NCBI GenBank assembly: GCA_008000375.1
Contig: SMOI01000097.1
Coordinates: 54,484 to 104,188, forward strand
Direction of reading: 5' to 3'
From: Poteriospumella lacustris
Lineage: Eukaryota; Sar; Chrysophyceae; Chromulinales; Dinobryaceae
Length of the DNA stretch: 49,705 nucleotides
Within the stretch, counting starts at the first letter, position 1, and each line of letters starts with the position of its first letter. A program made the position numbers and the translations under genes. Positions 19,535-29,289 of this stretch are shown here, piece after piece. The notes below the pieces were generated by a model. The model had not been told where the DNA came from. It was given only the letters and a program-made list of their open reading frames with translations, and ran no database searches.

Positions 19535-22500
19535 CTATCGTTTCATGGTAAGGTGGAATCCCATATGTCCCTCTAATTCGTTGTGTACCTCTTTCAGGTA
19601 TTGATCATGTTCTTCTGCAATTACGATATCATGCAAGTTCTGAACATTAGCAACAGGTTGTTGTGCTGGAGACGAACCATAACCGTCATCGTAACCACTA
19701 TGATAGTAATCATCTTCCTGTTGATTATCAACATCCATTGATTGGATCTTAGAAGCAGTCTCCGAAGTCATGGGGTGATCACGCTTAGCGCGCTTTCCTC
19801 CTTGTCCCACTCTGCGAGAACGCGGTCGTTTCTTGAACGACAGGGCTTTCGGTGTCACGTTTCCCAAGGGGGCGCTTGTCGCGATTCCACATAGAAAAGC
19901 TGCGGGTTCCGTTTCCGGAGCACACGAACAGTCGCCCGTGAGTGAACACAAACGATCCGGGATTCCATCTTCCCCACAAGCTAGAGTTCGCGGGCTCTTG
20001 CTGTCAAAGGCGACTTCATCCTCCTCTCCGTCCTGGGCGCACAAACGCGAGAAAGTGTCAGCAACGAAATTTGCTTCTCCTTCAATGTGTCGAACCTTGA
20101 AGTCAAATTCTTGAATAGCCAGTTTCCAACGTACCACTTTCGGTGTGTTGGTGTTCAAGTACTTCAGATTGCGATGGTCCGTGAATATAATGAAAGGGAT
20201 ATCACGCAGTAGGTGTTCCCATTTCTTCACTGCATACCAAATGGCATAACATTCTTTTTCGATTGTTGACCATCGACGTTGGACCTTAGTCATTGTTTGG
20301 CTCAAGAAGGCGATTGGTATTTCTTCTTCCTGTCCATTCTCTCCTGTTCTTGTTTGGTAGAGATAAGCCCCAATACCATAATCAGATGCATCCGTGGCCA
20401 AGCTGACAGGTAACTGCTCATCAAGAAAATGTAACAGGGGATTAGCGCGAATCGCGTCTTTAAGTAACTCGAATGCGTCACTGGCTTGTTGAGTCCATCG
20501 CAGGGGCTTAGAACGTATCGAAGCCACATTGTATCCTTCTGTCATCGTATGAAGAGGAGCAGCGATTAGTGCGAAATCACGTATGTGCGCACGAAAGTAA
20601 TTCACTAAACCCAGAAATTGTTTGAGTTGCCGAGGAGTATGTGGTAATGGGAACTCCACTACCTTCCTGATCTTTTCGTCAGACATTATAACTCCGTGTT
20701 CATTAATAACTCGGCCAACATACTCTAGTTCAGTCAAGCCAATCTTGGCTTTGTCAGGATTCAACGTGAGGTTGTGTTCCTTAAGGCGTTTGAGGACCTT
20801 GTCCAAGTTGGCTGCGAATTCTTCCTCTCTTTGCCCGTAGATGATTATATCATCAATATAGATTTCACAAATATCATAGAGCAAACCATGTAGCACTCGT
20901 GCCATCTGTTGTTGGAAGGAGGATGGTGCGGATTTAATTCCCATCCATAATCTAACTGGTTCGAACACGCCGTAGTCTGTAACGAACGCAGCTAGGTGCC
21001 GAGTCTCTTGATCAAGCAATACCTGGTGGTATCCTGACGTTAGATCCAACACAGCAAAGTATTTCGCTTTCTTTGAACCTAACCGTGCAAATAGACGATC
21101 GATGTTTGGTATAGGCCATCCCATTGACTTTAACTTTTCGTTCAAAGTACGATAGTCAACGCAGAAGCGCCATTTGCCAGGTTGATGTGGTTTAGCAACC
21201 ATCACAACTTGTGAATAATTTGTTGCTTGGGATCGTTTGATAACACCCAGCCTTAACATATTATCTAACTGTTCAATCAATGCTTGTTGTTTTGCTAGAG
21301 ATTGAGGTCGAGGAGGCCCTCCTTGACGAAATGGTGTACCGTCCTCAAGCTCCAGAACCATAGGATCTATTACGGCAGGTTGAGGACCAATTGTACGCGC
21401 GAACGTGTCGCGATTCGCTTTCAATATTTTGCGTATCCGTTGTTGAAACGGTCCGTCGCCGTGTATTACGGGCAAAGGTGATTCATCATCAAGTTTCTCT
21501 CCTTGCTGTGGAAGAATGTCTGTTATTTCAGGTTTCCATTCAGGCTCTTCGTCATCATCGAAGACTAGCTCTAACAAATCTTCCTTAGCATACTCTATGT
21601 AGTGCTTTTCAGTGTATTTTGTAGACGTTCGTTTATCGGAGGAAAACTGGGGTCTTCGTTCCGTGGCGGACAAAGCTGCCAACCAATGTGATAAGTTATG
21701 TAAGACTGCCAAGTGCTTTACTACCGATTGCCTTGCCCGAGAGTGACTTTTCTCTGGTGCAAAAAGGAAACGAAAGTTGGCCGTCAGATCATACTTTCGT
21801 ATGGTGGGTAACCCGAGGATTATGTCGAAGTTCCCGTCAAAAACTTTCACATTGGATAACTCAAGAGTCATGGGTTGTGAAGAATCAGTCATTACCGTTA
21901 CAGATAAGTGTTCTACACTACCTACAATACTACAACTACTATCTATCCATGCTCCGTTGACGAATGGTTGGCAGGGAGGTGTTATGACCACACCCAACGC
22001 TTTCAACCAGGAATAGACGCGAGTGCTGATGTAGTCGCTCGAATTTGCACCACTATCTATTAGCGCTTGTGCTTGAAGTCTAGCATTCAAATACCGAATA
22101 GTATAATTGACATAACAGTTTTGTAAGTCATGAATTAAAGCTGTCACATATGACGTACCTTTTCCACCGCGGTTGATGGTGTGGTTTCCACCAGGAGGTT
22201 TGTACTCGTGTCCATACGGATCACGAGTCGGAGGAAGAACCGAAACGGTCGGGTCCTGCTGGCGATACATTTTGCCATAGGCAGAATCGATCCAGCGAAC
22301 CTTCTCATAGTGGTTTCTGAAGGCATGCTCCGAGAATCGACAAGCTCTTGCAGGATGATTATTGCGACCGCAGATATAGCATTCTGAGGCTGTCGATTCG
22401 TTTGCCGAATTTCCTCCACCAGTTGAGATGGCAGGAGTAGCATTTGGTGCTCCATTCTTCTGACCACCTGATTGGGTCCCACTGCGTGGGATGTTGACGC

Positions 22501-24088
22501 GTGGGGAATTCGAGGTATTGTTCGCCAAACCATTCTTGTTGCCCCTCCCGTTTAAGGACTTACCATAGCTTTTGTTGCTATAGTGGGCATTGTTGTCCGG
22601 TCGGGAATGCACCGGTCCAACAGAGTCAGTCGGAGGGAAAAGTACCTCGTACTTGGCTTTGACTCTGGCCATGTTGGCGGCAACCGCATTGCATGACCTA
22701 CACAACTTGCTCAGAAAGTCGAATAACTTCTCAGGGTTGTCAATGGTAATGAGTTCTTCTTCATTACTGGGGTGCCAACGGGTAAGTTGGAAACGTTCCC
22801 AAAAATCTCCGACATCCTCATTGGCGTGCAGTCCTTTGACAATTTCATATGTCAGCAACGCGATAGCCATTTGAGCACTGCCCGATAAATGGACCGGGAT
22901 GCTCTGGGCGTCCATGCGAGGCAAGGTCGTCCCCAATGAGGGTTGTTTGACCCGTGGGTCTAGGAGAATCTGAAGGAGCTGTAGCACCCAACTTTTTTTC
23001 TGTTCGGGGGAAGCGGCACTCCACTGAGGAAGCGTAGCAGCAAGGCCCTCCATGACTGCGGCCCGACAATTTGAGATCTCCGTATGATTCTCGCTCGGGG
23101 TGCGCGTCATCCACTCAACAAGGCGATACTGAAACATATTGTTTATCGCTTGAAGAACGTTGTTGGTGGTGAAGGGGCCACAGGCGCGTTCACCGTTCCA
23201 TCTGAGGATGTGATCCTGTAACTCAGACTCGGTGAAATCGCCCCACTTACGACCCGTTTTGTTGGTGTCGGGGTCACTGGACATGTTATCCAACCACGCC
23301 CGCACTTGTGCTGAAATGAGAATGTCATTTCGGTGTTTCGTTCCAGTCGGACCTTGATGGGCCGAATCATTGCGCCAGGCATCTAGCGCACTGAAGAACG
23401 TTTTCACCACGGCATTCGTGAGCACCTGCCTACCATTTTCCTTGACATAGTCAAGTTTGGTAGGAGGGGGCGTGGTCGAGAAGGTGTGCGTGACTCTCGA
23501 CGAATGTCGATGAGACGACGGTGGGTTCGGAGCCACGTCCTCGTCCGACGACGAATCCCTGCGTTGTTTCCGAGGGATACGCCTCACGACTTCTTCCGTG
23601 GAAGGAAGTCGAGCGGGCAGACCATGTGCTGCGTCGCTTGCCACCATGGTGGCGTCGCCGTCGTCGACATTCTCATTGGCGACTGTGAGAATGGTATCAC
23701 AGTCGCCGAGAACATCCTCTTCGTCGGGGTCCTCATTGGCTGACAGATTGTCAGCCTGAGGACCAGCTGGGGGAGTCTCGGTCTCTTCCCCTTCCTCAGG
23801 ATCAGAGGGAGGCTCCGACGATCGATGACGCTTGCTCAACGGCAAGGTCTTCGCGTCTGGCTCGCGCTTCCGAGGCGACGAGGTGTATGGAGCGGGCTCC
23901 TGGTCCTCGTCCTCCTCCTGCAGAAGAAGCGCCATTGCTGACTTCTTCCTCAAAGAGGACTTCTTTGAATTAGGAGCCGGGACATACCCTTGCTCTTCCC
24001 TGGCAGGATCCTTAGATCCTGTACCAAGCTCTCTGCGCAGAGATGTCCTCATTGACAGTCTCTTTGGAGAAAGATTCTTCGGGAACAT
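19535..24088 (-). CDS. Gag-protease-RT-RNase H polyprotein of the gypsy element
   Basis: 1,517 codons from the first ATG (24086-24088) to TAG (19535-19537). In order: an Asp/Glu/Ser-rich gag (residues 1 to ~560), a CCHC zinc knuckle CYICGRNNHPARAC (~562-576), an aspartic protease ALIDSGANSSDYIS (~680), RT with FAVLDLTSGYHQVLLD and the catalytic CEIYIDDIIIYG (~1080), RNase H with SLATDASDYGIGAYL (~1235) and FIIFTDHRNLKYLN (~1305), then the start of the integrase zinc finger (EGHMGFHLTMKR). The TAG falls between the HH and CC halves of that finger. Everything else is intact. Gag and Pol share one frame, so Gag:Pol ratio control would need proteolysis or another mechanism. Confidence 0.95.
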   Translation of the reverse strand: MFPKNLSPKRLSMRTSLRRELGTGSKDPAREEQGYVPAPNSKKSSLRKKSAMALLLQEEDEDQEPAPYTSSPRKREPDAKTLPLSKRHRSSEPPSDPEEGEETETPPAGPQADNLSANEDPDEEDVLGDCDTILTVANENVDDGDATMVASDAAHGLPARLPSTEEVVRRIPRKQRRDSSSDEDVAPNPPSSHRHSSRVTHTFSTTPPPTKLDYVKENGRQVLTNAVVKTFFSALDAWRNDSAHQGPTGTKHRNDILISAQVRAWLDNMSSDPDTNKTGRKWGDFTESELQDHILRWNGERACGPFTTNNVLQAINNMFQYRLVEWMTRTPSENHTEISNCRAAVMEGLAATLPQWSAASPEQKKSWVLQLLQILLDPRVKQPSLGTTLPRMDAQSIPVHLSGSAQMAIALLTYEIVKGLHANEDVGDFWERFQLTRWHPSNEEELITIDNPEKLFDFLSKLCRSCNAVAANMARVKAKYEVLFPPTDSVGPVHSRPDNNAHYSNKSYGKSLNGRGNKNGLANNTSNSPRVNIPRSGTQSGGQKNGAPNATPAISTGGGNSANESTASECYICGRNNHPARACRFSEHAFRNHYEKVRWIDSAYGKMYRQQDPTVSVLPPTRDPYGHEYKPPGGNHTINRGGKGTSYVTALIHDLQNCYVNYTIRYLNARLQAQALIDSGANSSDYISTRVYSWLKALGVVITPPCQPFVNGAWIDSSCSIVGSVEHLSVTVMTDSSQPMTLELSNVKVFDGNFDIILGLPTIRKYDLTANFRFLFAPEKSHSRARQSVVKHLAVLHNLSHWLAALSATERRPQFSSDKRTSTKYTEKHYIEYAKEDLLELVFDDDEEPEWKPEITDILPQQGEKLDDESPLPVIHGDGPFQQRIRKILKANRDTFARTIGPQPAVIDPMVLELEDGTPFRQGGPPRPQSLAKQQALIEQLDNMLRLGVIKRSQATNYSQVVMVAKPHQPGKWRFCVDYRTLNEKLKSMGWPIPNIDRLFARLGSKKAKYFAVLDLTSGYHQVLLDQETRHLAAFVTDYGVFEPVRLWMGIKSAPSSFQQQMARVLHGLLYDICEIYIDDIIIYGQREEEFAANLDKVLKRLKEHNLTLNPDKAKIGLTELEYVGRVINEHGVIMSDEKIRKVVEFPLPHTPRQLKQFLGLVNYFRAHIRDFALIAAPLHTMTEGYNVASIRSKPLRWTQQASDAFELLKDAIRANPLLHFLDEQLPVSLATDASDYGIGAYLYQTRTGENGQEEEIPIAFLSQTMTKVQRRWSTIEKECYAIWYAVKKWEHLLRDIPFIIFTDHRNLKYLNTNTPKVVRWKLAIQEFDFKVRHIEGEANFVADTFSRLCAQDGEEDEVAFDSKSPRTLACGEDGIPDRLCSLTGDCSCAPETEPAAFLCGIATSAPLGNVTPKALSFKKRPRSRRVGQGGKRAKRDHPMTSETASKIQSMDVDNQQEDDYYHSGYDDGYGSSPAQQPVANVQNLHDIVIAEEHDQYLKEVHNELEGHMGFHLTMKR

Positions 24089-24122
24089 TCTTTTTTTTAA
24101 CAACAAAATAATAATTAATTAT

Positions 24123-24262
24123 TGTGCTATACCCAGGTGAATTGGATTGTGATTACATCGTGTGGTTCACAGATGGCAAAGAACAAGACACAGTGAGGTG
24201 AGTACCTAGACAAACCTAGACATACACAGAACTATAGGGTACACTAGAGGGTGTACACTACA
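24123..24262 (-). repeat. 5' LTR of the gypsy element
   Basis: 140 bp, TG...CA; contains the element's promoter by family analogy. Directly followed (toward lower coordinates) by an AT-rich 34-nt leader with no TGG primer-binding motif. Confidence 0.95.
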
Positions 24263-24430
24263 GCATGCATGTCTATTGTATGAGCGGGCGCTTCGCGCGA
24301 ACTCAAACCCAGCCATGTGCTACAAGTGTAACCTGAAACACTACCGAGGTAGAGGCTTCAAATGGACGGACACCGTGAACCTTAGATCCCCACACAGCCT
24401 AAAGAGCTTCTCCGATCACTAAATGTGGGT
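24263..24430 (-). repeat. Dispersed repeat family, copy 3 (adjacent to the gypsy insertion)
   Basis: GAGCGGGCGCTTCGCGCGAA (the hairpin), ACTCAAACCCAGCC (decayed B box) and AACACTACCGAGGTAGAGGC (A box) match copies 1 and 4. The repeat begins at the edge of the 5' LTR. The other LTR's outer flank (CACTCACGCAT, 17931-17941) resembles the CACGCAAGC that precedes the hairpin in copy 1, so the retroelement probably landed in or at the edge of this copy. Confidence 0.65.
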
Positions 24431-24439
24431 CTCCAAAAG

Positions 24440-26255
24440 GTAGGCAACGTAAGCGATTGATACTATTACCCCCAACACCGTCGTCAACATGCGCTCTCCA
24501 AAATGTTGCATTCTCTCGTCAATAACCTTTAGGAGGCTAATGGTTTCGACTTCCTTTTAAGGTTTCGACTTCCTTTAGGAGGCTAATGGTTTGGTATTAA
24601 ACCACATTCCTTCGCGTTGTTCTTCTAAGAAATTGAACGAGCAACTCGTTTTGAATTGGCATGTAGAGTTGATGGATATGAACTGACAATCTGCCCTAAG
24701 TATAAGTCCATGCCTTAAGGAGTTCAGAAAAGACATTGTGCGGGATGTACCTGTGCCATCTTGTACCGATGTCGTGATCACCTTGTATTCTTATAAATTA
24801 GAGGCAGCAACTCCAAGCTATATAAGAGGAATAAGAGATTCAAATGCAGCGTCGGCCACAACAAGGACGAGACCCAGACCAGTTGACGTCGGTTCGAAGA
24901 GGTACGGCACAATGAAAAGTTGTCTGACACCATTTCATACCTCTTTTTTGGTGCATTTGAACCTTTCTGGATCTCCAAGAACAACTGTTGGGATGAGACT
25001 AACAAGGGGAAAGTTCCCCAACAGCTAAGCTGGAAGGTCTCTATGACTATATAGCCTTTCAGCTGTCCGCGGAGGCATCCCCTTGTATACGGCACTCTAC
25101 CATTGTTGACGTTTCGCGTTTTCATCAGCACCTTATTTATCAGCATCAGCGTTATCATCGGCGACAAATCGCAAATGATGACAAATGACAAATGTTACCG
25201 AGACACTCTTCTGACTTCTGAAGCCCGGCACCTTCGAGAAGCTCAAACAAGTTTTGCTGAACTCACAATCGAATCTCAATGGAGGAGTTGAAGGCTGTCG
25301 ATGTAAACGGGATGATCTATTGGGTATCTTGTAAACAGTGAGAACGGCCGCGGATGTGACTCGAGAATGTTTTGGTCTTCAAAACGGAGGACTCGTTGTG
25401 AATGGCAGGGAGCATTTTCTTCTCGAGTAGGTTCTCGGTGATGTAACTGGCGCTCTTTACTTCGTTGGAGGACGGTCATTAGGTACGGGTCGAAATAAGT
25501 CATCAATATTTTTCTTGATTCTTGTCTCTGACTCAAACGAAACCCTTGCCTCAGTTCCTACACAGCCAATCGCAGCCCCACAAGCCGGTAAGAAGTCCCG
25601 ATACAGCTCGTAGACAGAGGAACTGAAAATGACTCTGTCTTCTTTATGTCTGTGCTTGGTTGCATTGCATTGCGACACTTACAGCCCAAACAGGTAAGAA
25701 ATCTTCGCCGTGTTGCAACGAGTGCATGCTGTTCATCTGTGCTTTCATATAATGGTTTGTTTAATTTTGATTCGTATGTGAGTTCATTACGTATATTTCG
25801 ATTTTTATCTATTTATAGTTGACCCATATCTGGCTGTTTAGTCGAGAATTGGAGGAGCATAGAAATCACCGACAATCGCGAATATTTAGTCGACAAGTTT
25901 ATGTTCAAGATGTAAACGTACCACTTAAGAATTTCGCTCTTGATACAGCTAATCTTGGTTCGTAGAGCAAAGGGATATTGGTGTGACCAGACATGTCCGT
26001 CGCAATTATCGCAACCATTTGATTGTTCGTTATGATGGTAAGGGACCGGTCACACGGAACCAGAAGTCGGCCTTCTGGAATTTTGTACACGGAATTTTCC
26101 CTGTCTTTGCTGGTCACACGGAGAGTTTGTGGCCCAAAATGCAACGTTCCACGTACATAATTTCTTTGCTGCTGGCAGAATTCATGAAATCCTGCGATGG
26201 CGAAGAAAATGTTTGTTGGGGCCATCAATATTTATAATTCTTCCATAACGTAGGT
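24440..26255. other. No assignable gene
   Basis: Local duplication at 24530-24592: TAGGAGGCTAATGGTTT occurs twice around two copies of GGTTTCGACTTCCTTT. Frames of 60-137 codons on both strands (24778-25191 -, 25276-25536 -, 25905-26228 -) show no family motif. Confidence 0.4.
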
Positions 26256-26256
26256 T

Positions 26257-26540
26257 AGTTTGGGCCGAAGCAATCGAAGGCCTGATACGAAAAACGACTT
26301 ACGACAAACGACAACCCACGCAAGCCAATGGTCTGAGCGCGCGCTACGCGCGCACTAGAACCAAGCCGTCCGCGCCAGCGCGGACGGCGACAAGTGACAC
26401 GTGACAAGTGACAAGAGAAGAAACACTACCGAGGTAGGGGCTTCAAACGGACGGACGGACGGACGGACAGAAAATCAAAACTTGGCCCCCCACACCCCTA
26501 AAGGCCTTCTCAATCACTCAGTGATTGCTTCGGAACTTTT
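26257..26540 (-). repeat. Dispersed repeat family, copy 4 (longest)
   Basis: Runs from AGTTTGGGCCGAAGCAATCG to GTGATTGCTTCGGAACTTTT, so CCGAAGCAATC is inverted at both ends. It includes the GAGCGCGCGCTACGCGCGCA hairpin, a decayed B box, and the A box. Extra material relative to copy 1: a perfect 11-bp-arm hairpin at 26365-26388 (GCCGTCCGCGC/GCGCGGACGGC, 2-nt loop), three GACAAGTGAC-type repeats, and an (ACGG)n run at 26449-26467. Confidence 0.7.
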
Positions 26541-26699
26541 GCAGTTTGAAGTCATGGGGGGGTCATCGAGATGTGTGTTGGTAGTGCTTGATTCTTTTTG
26601 GGCGCTCTATGAAGCGGAGGTGGAAGAGAAATTGGTGGGAAAACGTACCCATTTTCGCACTCGTGGAAACAGGCAACGGAACAGAGGTTACGCTTTAGA

Positions 26700-27694
26700 G
26701 GAAGTGAACCACTTGCATGATCGATCGACCGCATGGCTACCTTATCTTCCGGATCTGTTGTATCGAAAGCTACCAAGCTGTATGCAACGTTGAGATATCT
26801 TGCAGGTTGTTACCCACTTTGACGATGGCCGTGGTTGTTTCTGTATTACAGGAGGCTCCTATTTGGACATTTGTTTCGCATGGGGAATTTCGAAGACCAC
26901 GTTTTTCTCCACACTGATCCAGTCAAGGGAGCCGTTTGACCAACAATTGACGCTATCGATCACTGTTTTGATATCGGTTTGCCAGTCCATGATGTTAACG
27001 CTTTGGATGCGTTAGCCGAAGATTGTTGCACGTACTCCAACGGAGAAATGAAAGGATGCGTGATGGCTATCGATGGCTGGGTTGCTCAGACTCGTAAGCC
27101 GATGAAAACTGAAGTCGTTGATGTCATGTCGTATCACAATAGGCATGAATGTTGGAATGTTGGGGACTTGTAGTGTTGGCTGGTTGTGACGCGCGATGCC
27201 GCTTCAATTTGTTTTCAGTTGTGAACACTGGGTCAACAAATGACACCGTTGCGTGGGATTCAAGCAGTATGAAGACGATTCCGGATTCGGGCAAATTCCC
27301 TCGACAATACTATATCATTGGTGATGAGGCTTTTGTTTACACCGACCAGCTGCTTGTGCCGTACTCTGGGAGAGGATTAGGGGTGTGGAAAGATTCGTTT
27401 AACTGCCATTTATCCAGAATGCGACAGTGCATTGAGCGTTCATTTGCGTTGCTGGTGCAAAGATGGGGAACTTTTTGGTGACCACAGCGAGGCGCCTTTA
27501 AGAACTACTGTTTGAACAAAGCCGAAGCTCCAATTGCCAACATGTATTATGAAGATATCATCCTCAACGATGTCGAGCACGAAGGAGACAAAGTTGGAGG
27601 AGGGGCAGCAAATCGACGCACTAACTTCACGGAAGAATTGCGATTGAAGGGTGTAAGAAGACCTGCTCATGCACTGATTAACTCACGTGCTTAA
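26700..27694 (+). mobile_element. PIF/Harbinger-type transposase pseudogene
   Basis: Blocks in order: CITGGSYLDICFAWGISKTT (helix-turn-helix-like start, around 26850), frame shift, GLPVHDVNALDALAEDC-type segment, GCVMAIDGWVAQTRKP (first catalytic D, ~27070), frame shift near 27160, LAGCDARCRFNLFSVVNTGS and TNDTVAWDSS, YYIIGDEAFVYTDQLLVPYS (second D, ~27320), RMRQCIERSFALLVQRWG (catalytic E, ~27435), then a TGA at 27479-27481 that interrupts the frame, then PIANMYYEDIILND to TAA at 27692. This is the DDE_Tnp_4 (Harbinger) layout. At least two frameshifts and one nonsense codon inactivate it, although all three catalytic residues survive. Terminal repeats are not identified. Confidence 0.75.
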
Positions 27695-27698
27695 TAAC

Positions 27699-29190
27699 TT
27701 ATATATCGTCTTCAAATATATCCTGACGATGAGAAGATGCGACGGAAGAAAGCAGGAAGGGAGAAGATGTCGATAGCGAGGAAGATGAAGAAGATGGAGC
27801 AGATATCTGCTGCGGAGTTGTTGTGGGCTGACGAGGAGTATTGGTCGTGTTGGCTGATGCTGCTTGTGCTGGTGCAATAAAGACTGGTGCTGGCGGAGTC
27901 ATTCTTGATTGAGCTTGGAGTCTCTTCAACATCTCCGATCTTGCTATGGCTTGGTCTTCCTGAGAACCGTATTTCATAACAAATTCAAGAGTGCGAAAGA
28001 AACTTTGGCGTTCTTTTGGCGCTCTATAAGATTTGATTCCGCCACGCGAGCATCAAGCACGGTTGCAATTCCAGCACCCGCTACGGCTGATACACTGACT
28101 GGAGCACCGCTTTGGGGTTTTGTCCCGCGACGGCTGCCGTCTACCGACGATGTTTTCGGCGTCGCAAAACCCAACTCACTTTCATCAGCTTGATGTCCTT
28201 CATCTCTTGCACGCTTCCTGGTCCTGGCGACCTCGGCACGTCTCTCGTATCAGCAGGATCAATAGCCCCAGTATCTCGTTGAACGTCGATTGGGAGAGCC
28301 CTACCCAGTGGCTCCATTCCTTCTACATCGAACAGGGCGCCAGCGTAGACAACAACATCGTTGCTAAATGGTGTGCAGAACTTGACCCACTCATCGAACT
28401 TGTTTTGGGCATCCTGGTATCCAGATCTTTTGTAGTTCGAGTAGCACACAGTAATCTTTGTCTTCAGTTCGCGATACTGTGTCCGTATCCAAAGGGCGTC
28501 CCTTAGAGGACGATTTGGCGATGATGGGTTGATGTCGTCGCAATAGAGCATCAGCTGTTCCATGCCGAGACTATCAATGCCACCGATCACTGCATTGGTA
28601 TACTTGTAGGTGTCGTAATCGTTGAACATTTCGGCCAGTCGAGCCCACATGGTTACTTGATCACCCCCGGAATGATTGGCATCCAACTCCGGTCGCGACA
28701 TCGGTCGCAAGGCGGCTGTCCAAGTCGCTGCTGCGCTGGGATCAACTCGCAAGTGCAGAAGTCGTGATGGCTTGACGAGTTGCCTTGTCTTGTGCTTCGC
28801 CAGCAAGTGTAGTTCGGGCTTCCCCCAACAATCTTTGAATTTGTAACATCAACAACCAAACTAGAAAGCAACAAAAAACAACAAAACATACCTTTGCCGG
28901 GTTGCTTCGGTAAGGCTCTCTTGCCAAAACTTCTGCACTTTGGCTTTCTGATCGGGCTTCAGATTGCCCCACGTCTCGCTATATGTCTTGAAGAAGCCTT
29001 TTTTCGCGGCTTACCGATGCATTCCTCCGCAGGCACCGTGACCAACATCTTCAGCATGATGTCTGGATCCATGCCATCGAATAAATCGCGACGTTCTTCA
29101 GATTGAATCGCGGTTGATGATTCCGTTGTCATTTCCACTAACGAAGCCGCCATTGTGCTGTTAAGGGGTCCCTGACGATCAAATCTTTGA
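27699..29190 (-). pseudogene. Companion reading frame of the Harbinger element (DNA-binding-type second protein)
   Basis: Convergent with the transposase and ending 5 bases from its stop. Minus-strand pieces: MAASLVEMTTESSTAIQSEE (start near 29154), MLKMLVTVPAEECIGKPRKK, an AAAG|GTATGT donor near 28891 with a pyrimidine-rich tract and AG near 28833 (59 nt, if real), then the main frame 28141-28806 with VTMWARLAEMFNDYDTYKYT, LRDALWIRTQYRELKTKITV and YKRSGYQDAQNKFDEW. After a shift it ends in a Pro/Ser/Thr-rich tail (27699-27977). A second Myb/trihelix-like protein encoded opposite the transposase is a hallmark of Harbinger elements; the W-x-x-L-A and N-Y-x-x-S-G-x layout fits that role. Frames do not join cleanly, so I call it broken. 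Function is inferred from position and style. Confidence 0.4.
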
Positions 29191-29289
29191 TGGAAAATAT
29201 CAATACTATCTTTGATGGATAATATCAATACTATCCATCAAAGATTTCATCGTCAGGGACCCCTATACAGCACAATGGCGGCTTCGTTA
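29139..29289. repeat. Near-perfect palindrome, about 55-70-bp arms, with a start codon in each arm
   Basis: Left arm TAACGAAGCCGCCATTGTGC (29139-) and right arm GCACAATGGCGGCTTCGTTA (-29289) are exact complements; the match continues through GGGGTCCCTGACGA and CAAATCTTTGATGG with a few mismatches. The centre holds two copies of AATATCAATACTATC. Each arm has ATGGCGGCTTCGTTA reading outward, giving MAASL peptides on both strands (the plus one runs 47 codons from 29275). It could be a Harbinger end duplicated head to head. Confidence 0.8.

Larger units (their letters stand above)
17942..24262 (-). mobile_element. Ty3/gypsy chromovirus-type LTR retrotransposon, nearly intact, 6.3 kb
   Basis: Two 140-bp LTRs starting TG and ending CA flank a gag-pol region on the minus strand. 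A 4-bp duplication, GCAT, flanks the element (17938-17941 and 24263-24266). The LTRs differ at one base (G at the left against T at the right in GTACC[G/T]AGAC), which points to a recent insertion. Coding order is gag, protease, RT, RNase H, integrase, chromodomain, as in Metaviridae chromoviruses. One in-frame TAG splits pol. The leader between the 5' LTR and the first ATG is only 34 nt. Confidence 0.95.

Noticed and set aside
19314-24140. Plus-strand ORFs of 60-102 codons across the gypsy element
   Set aside because: All are antisense to the intact gag-pol frames and carry no motif.
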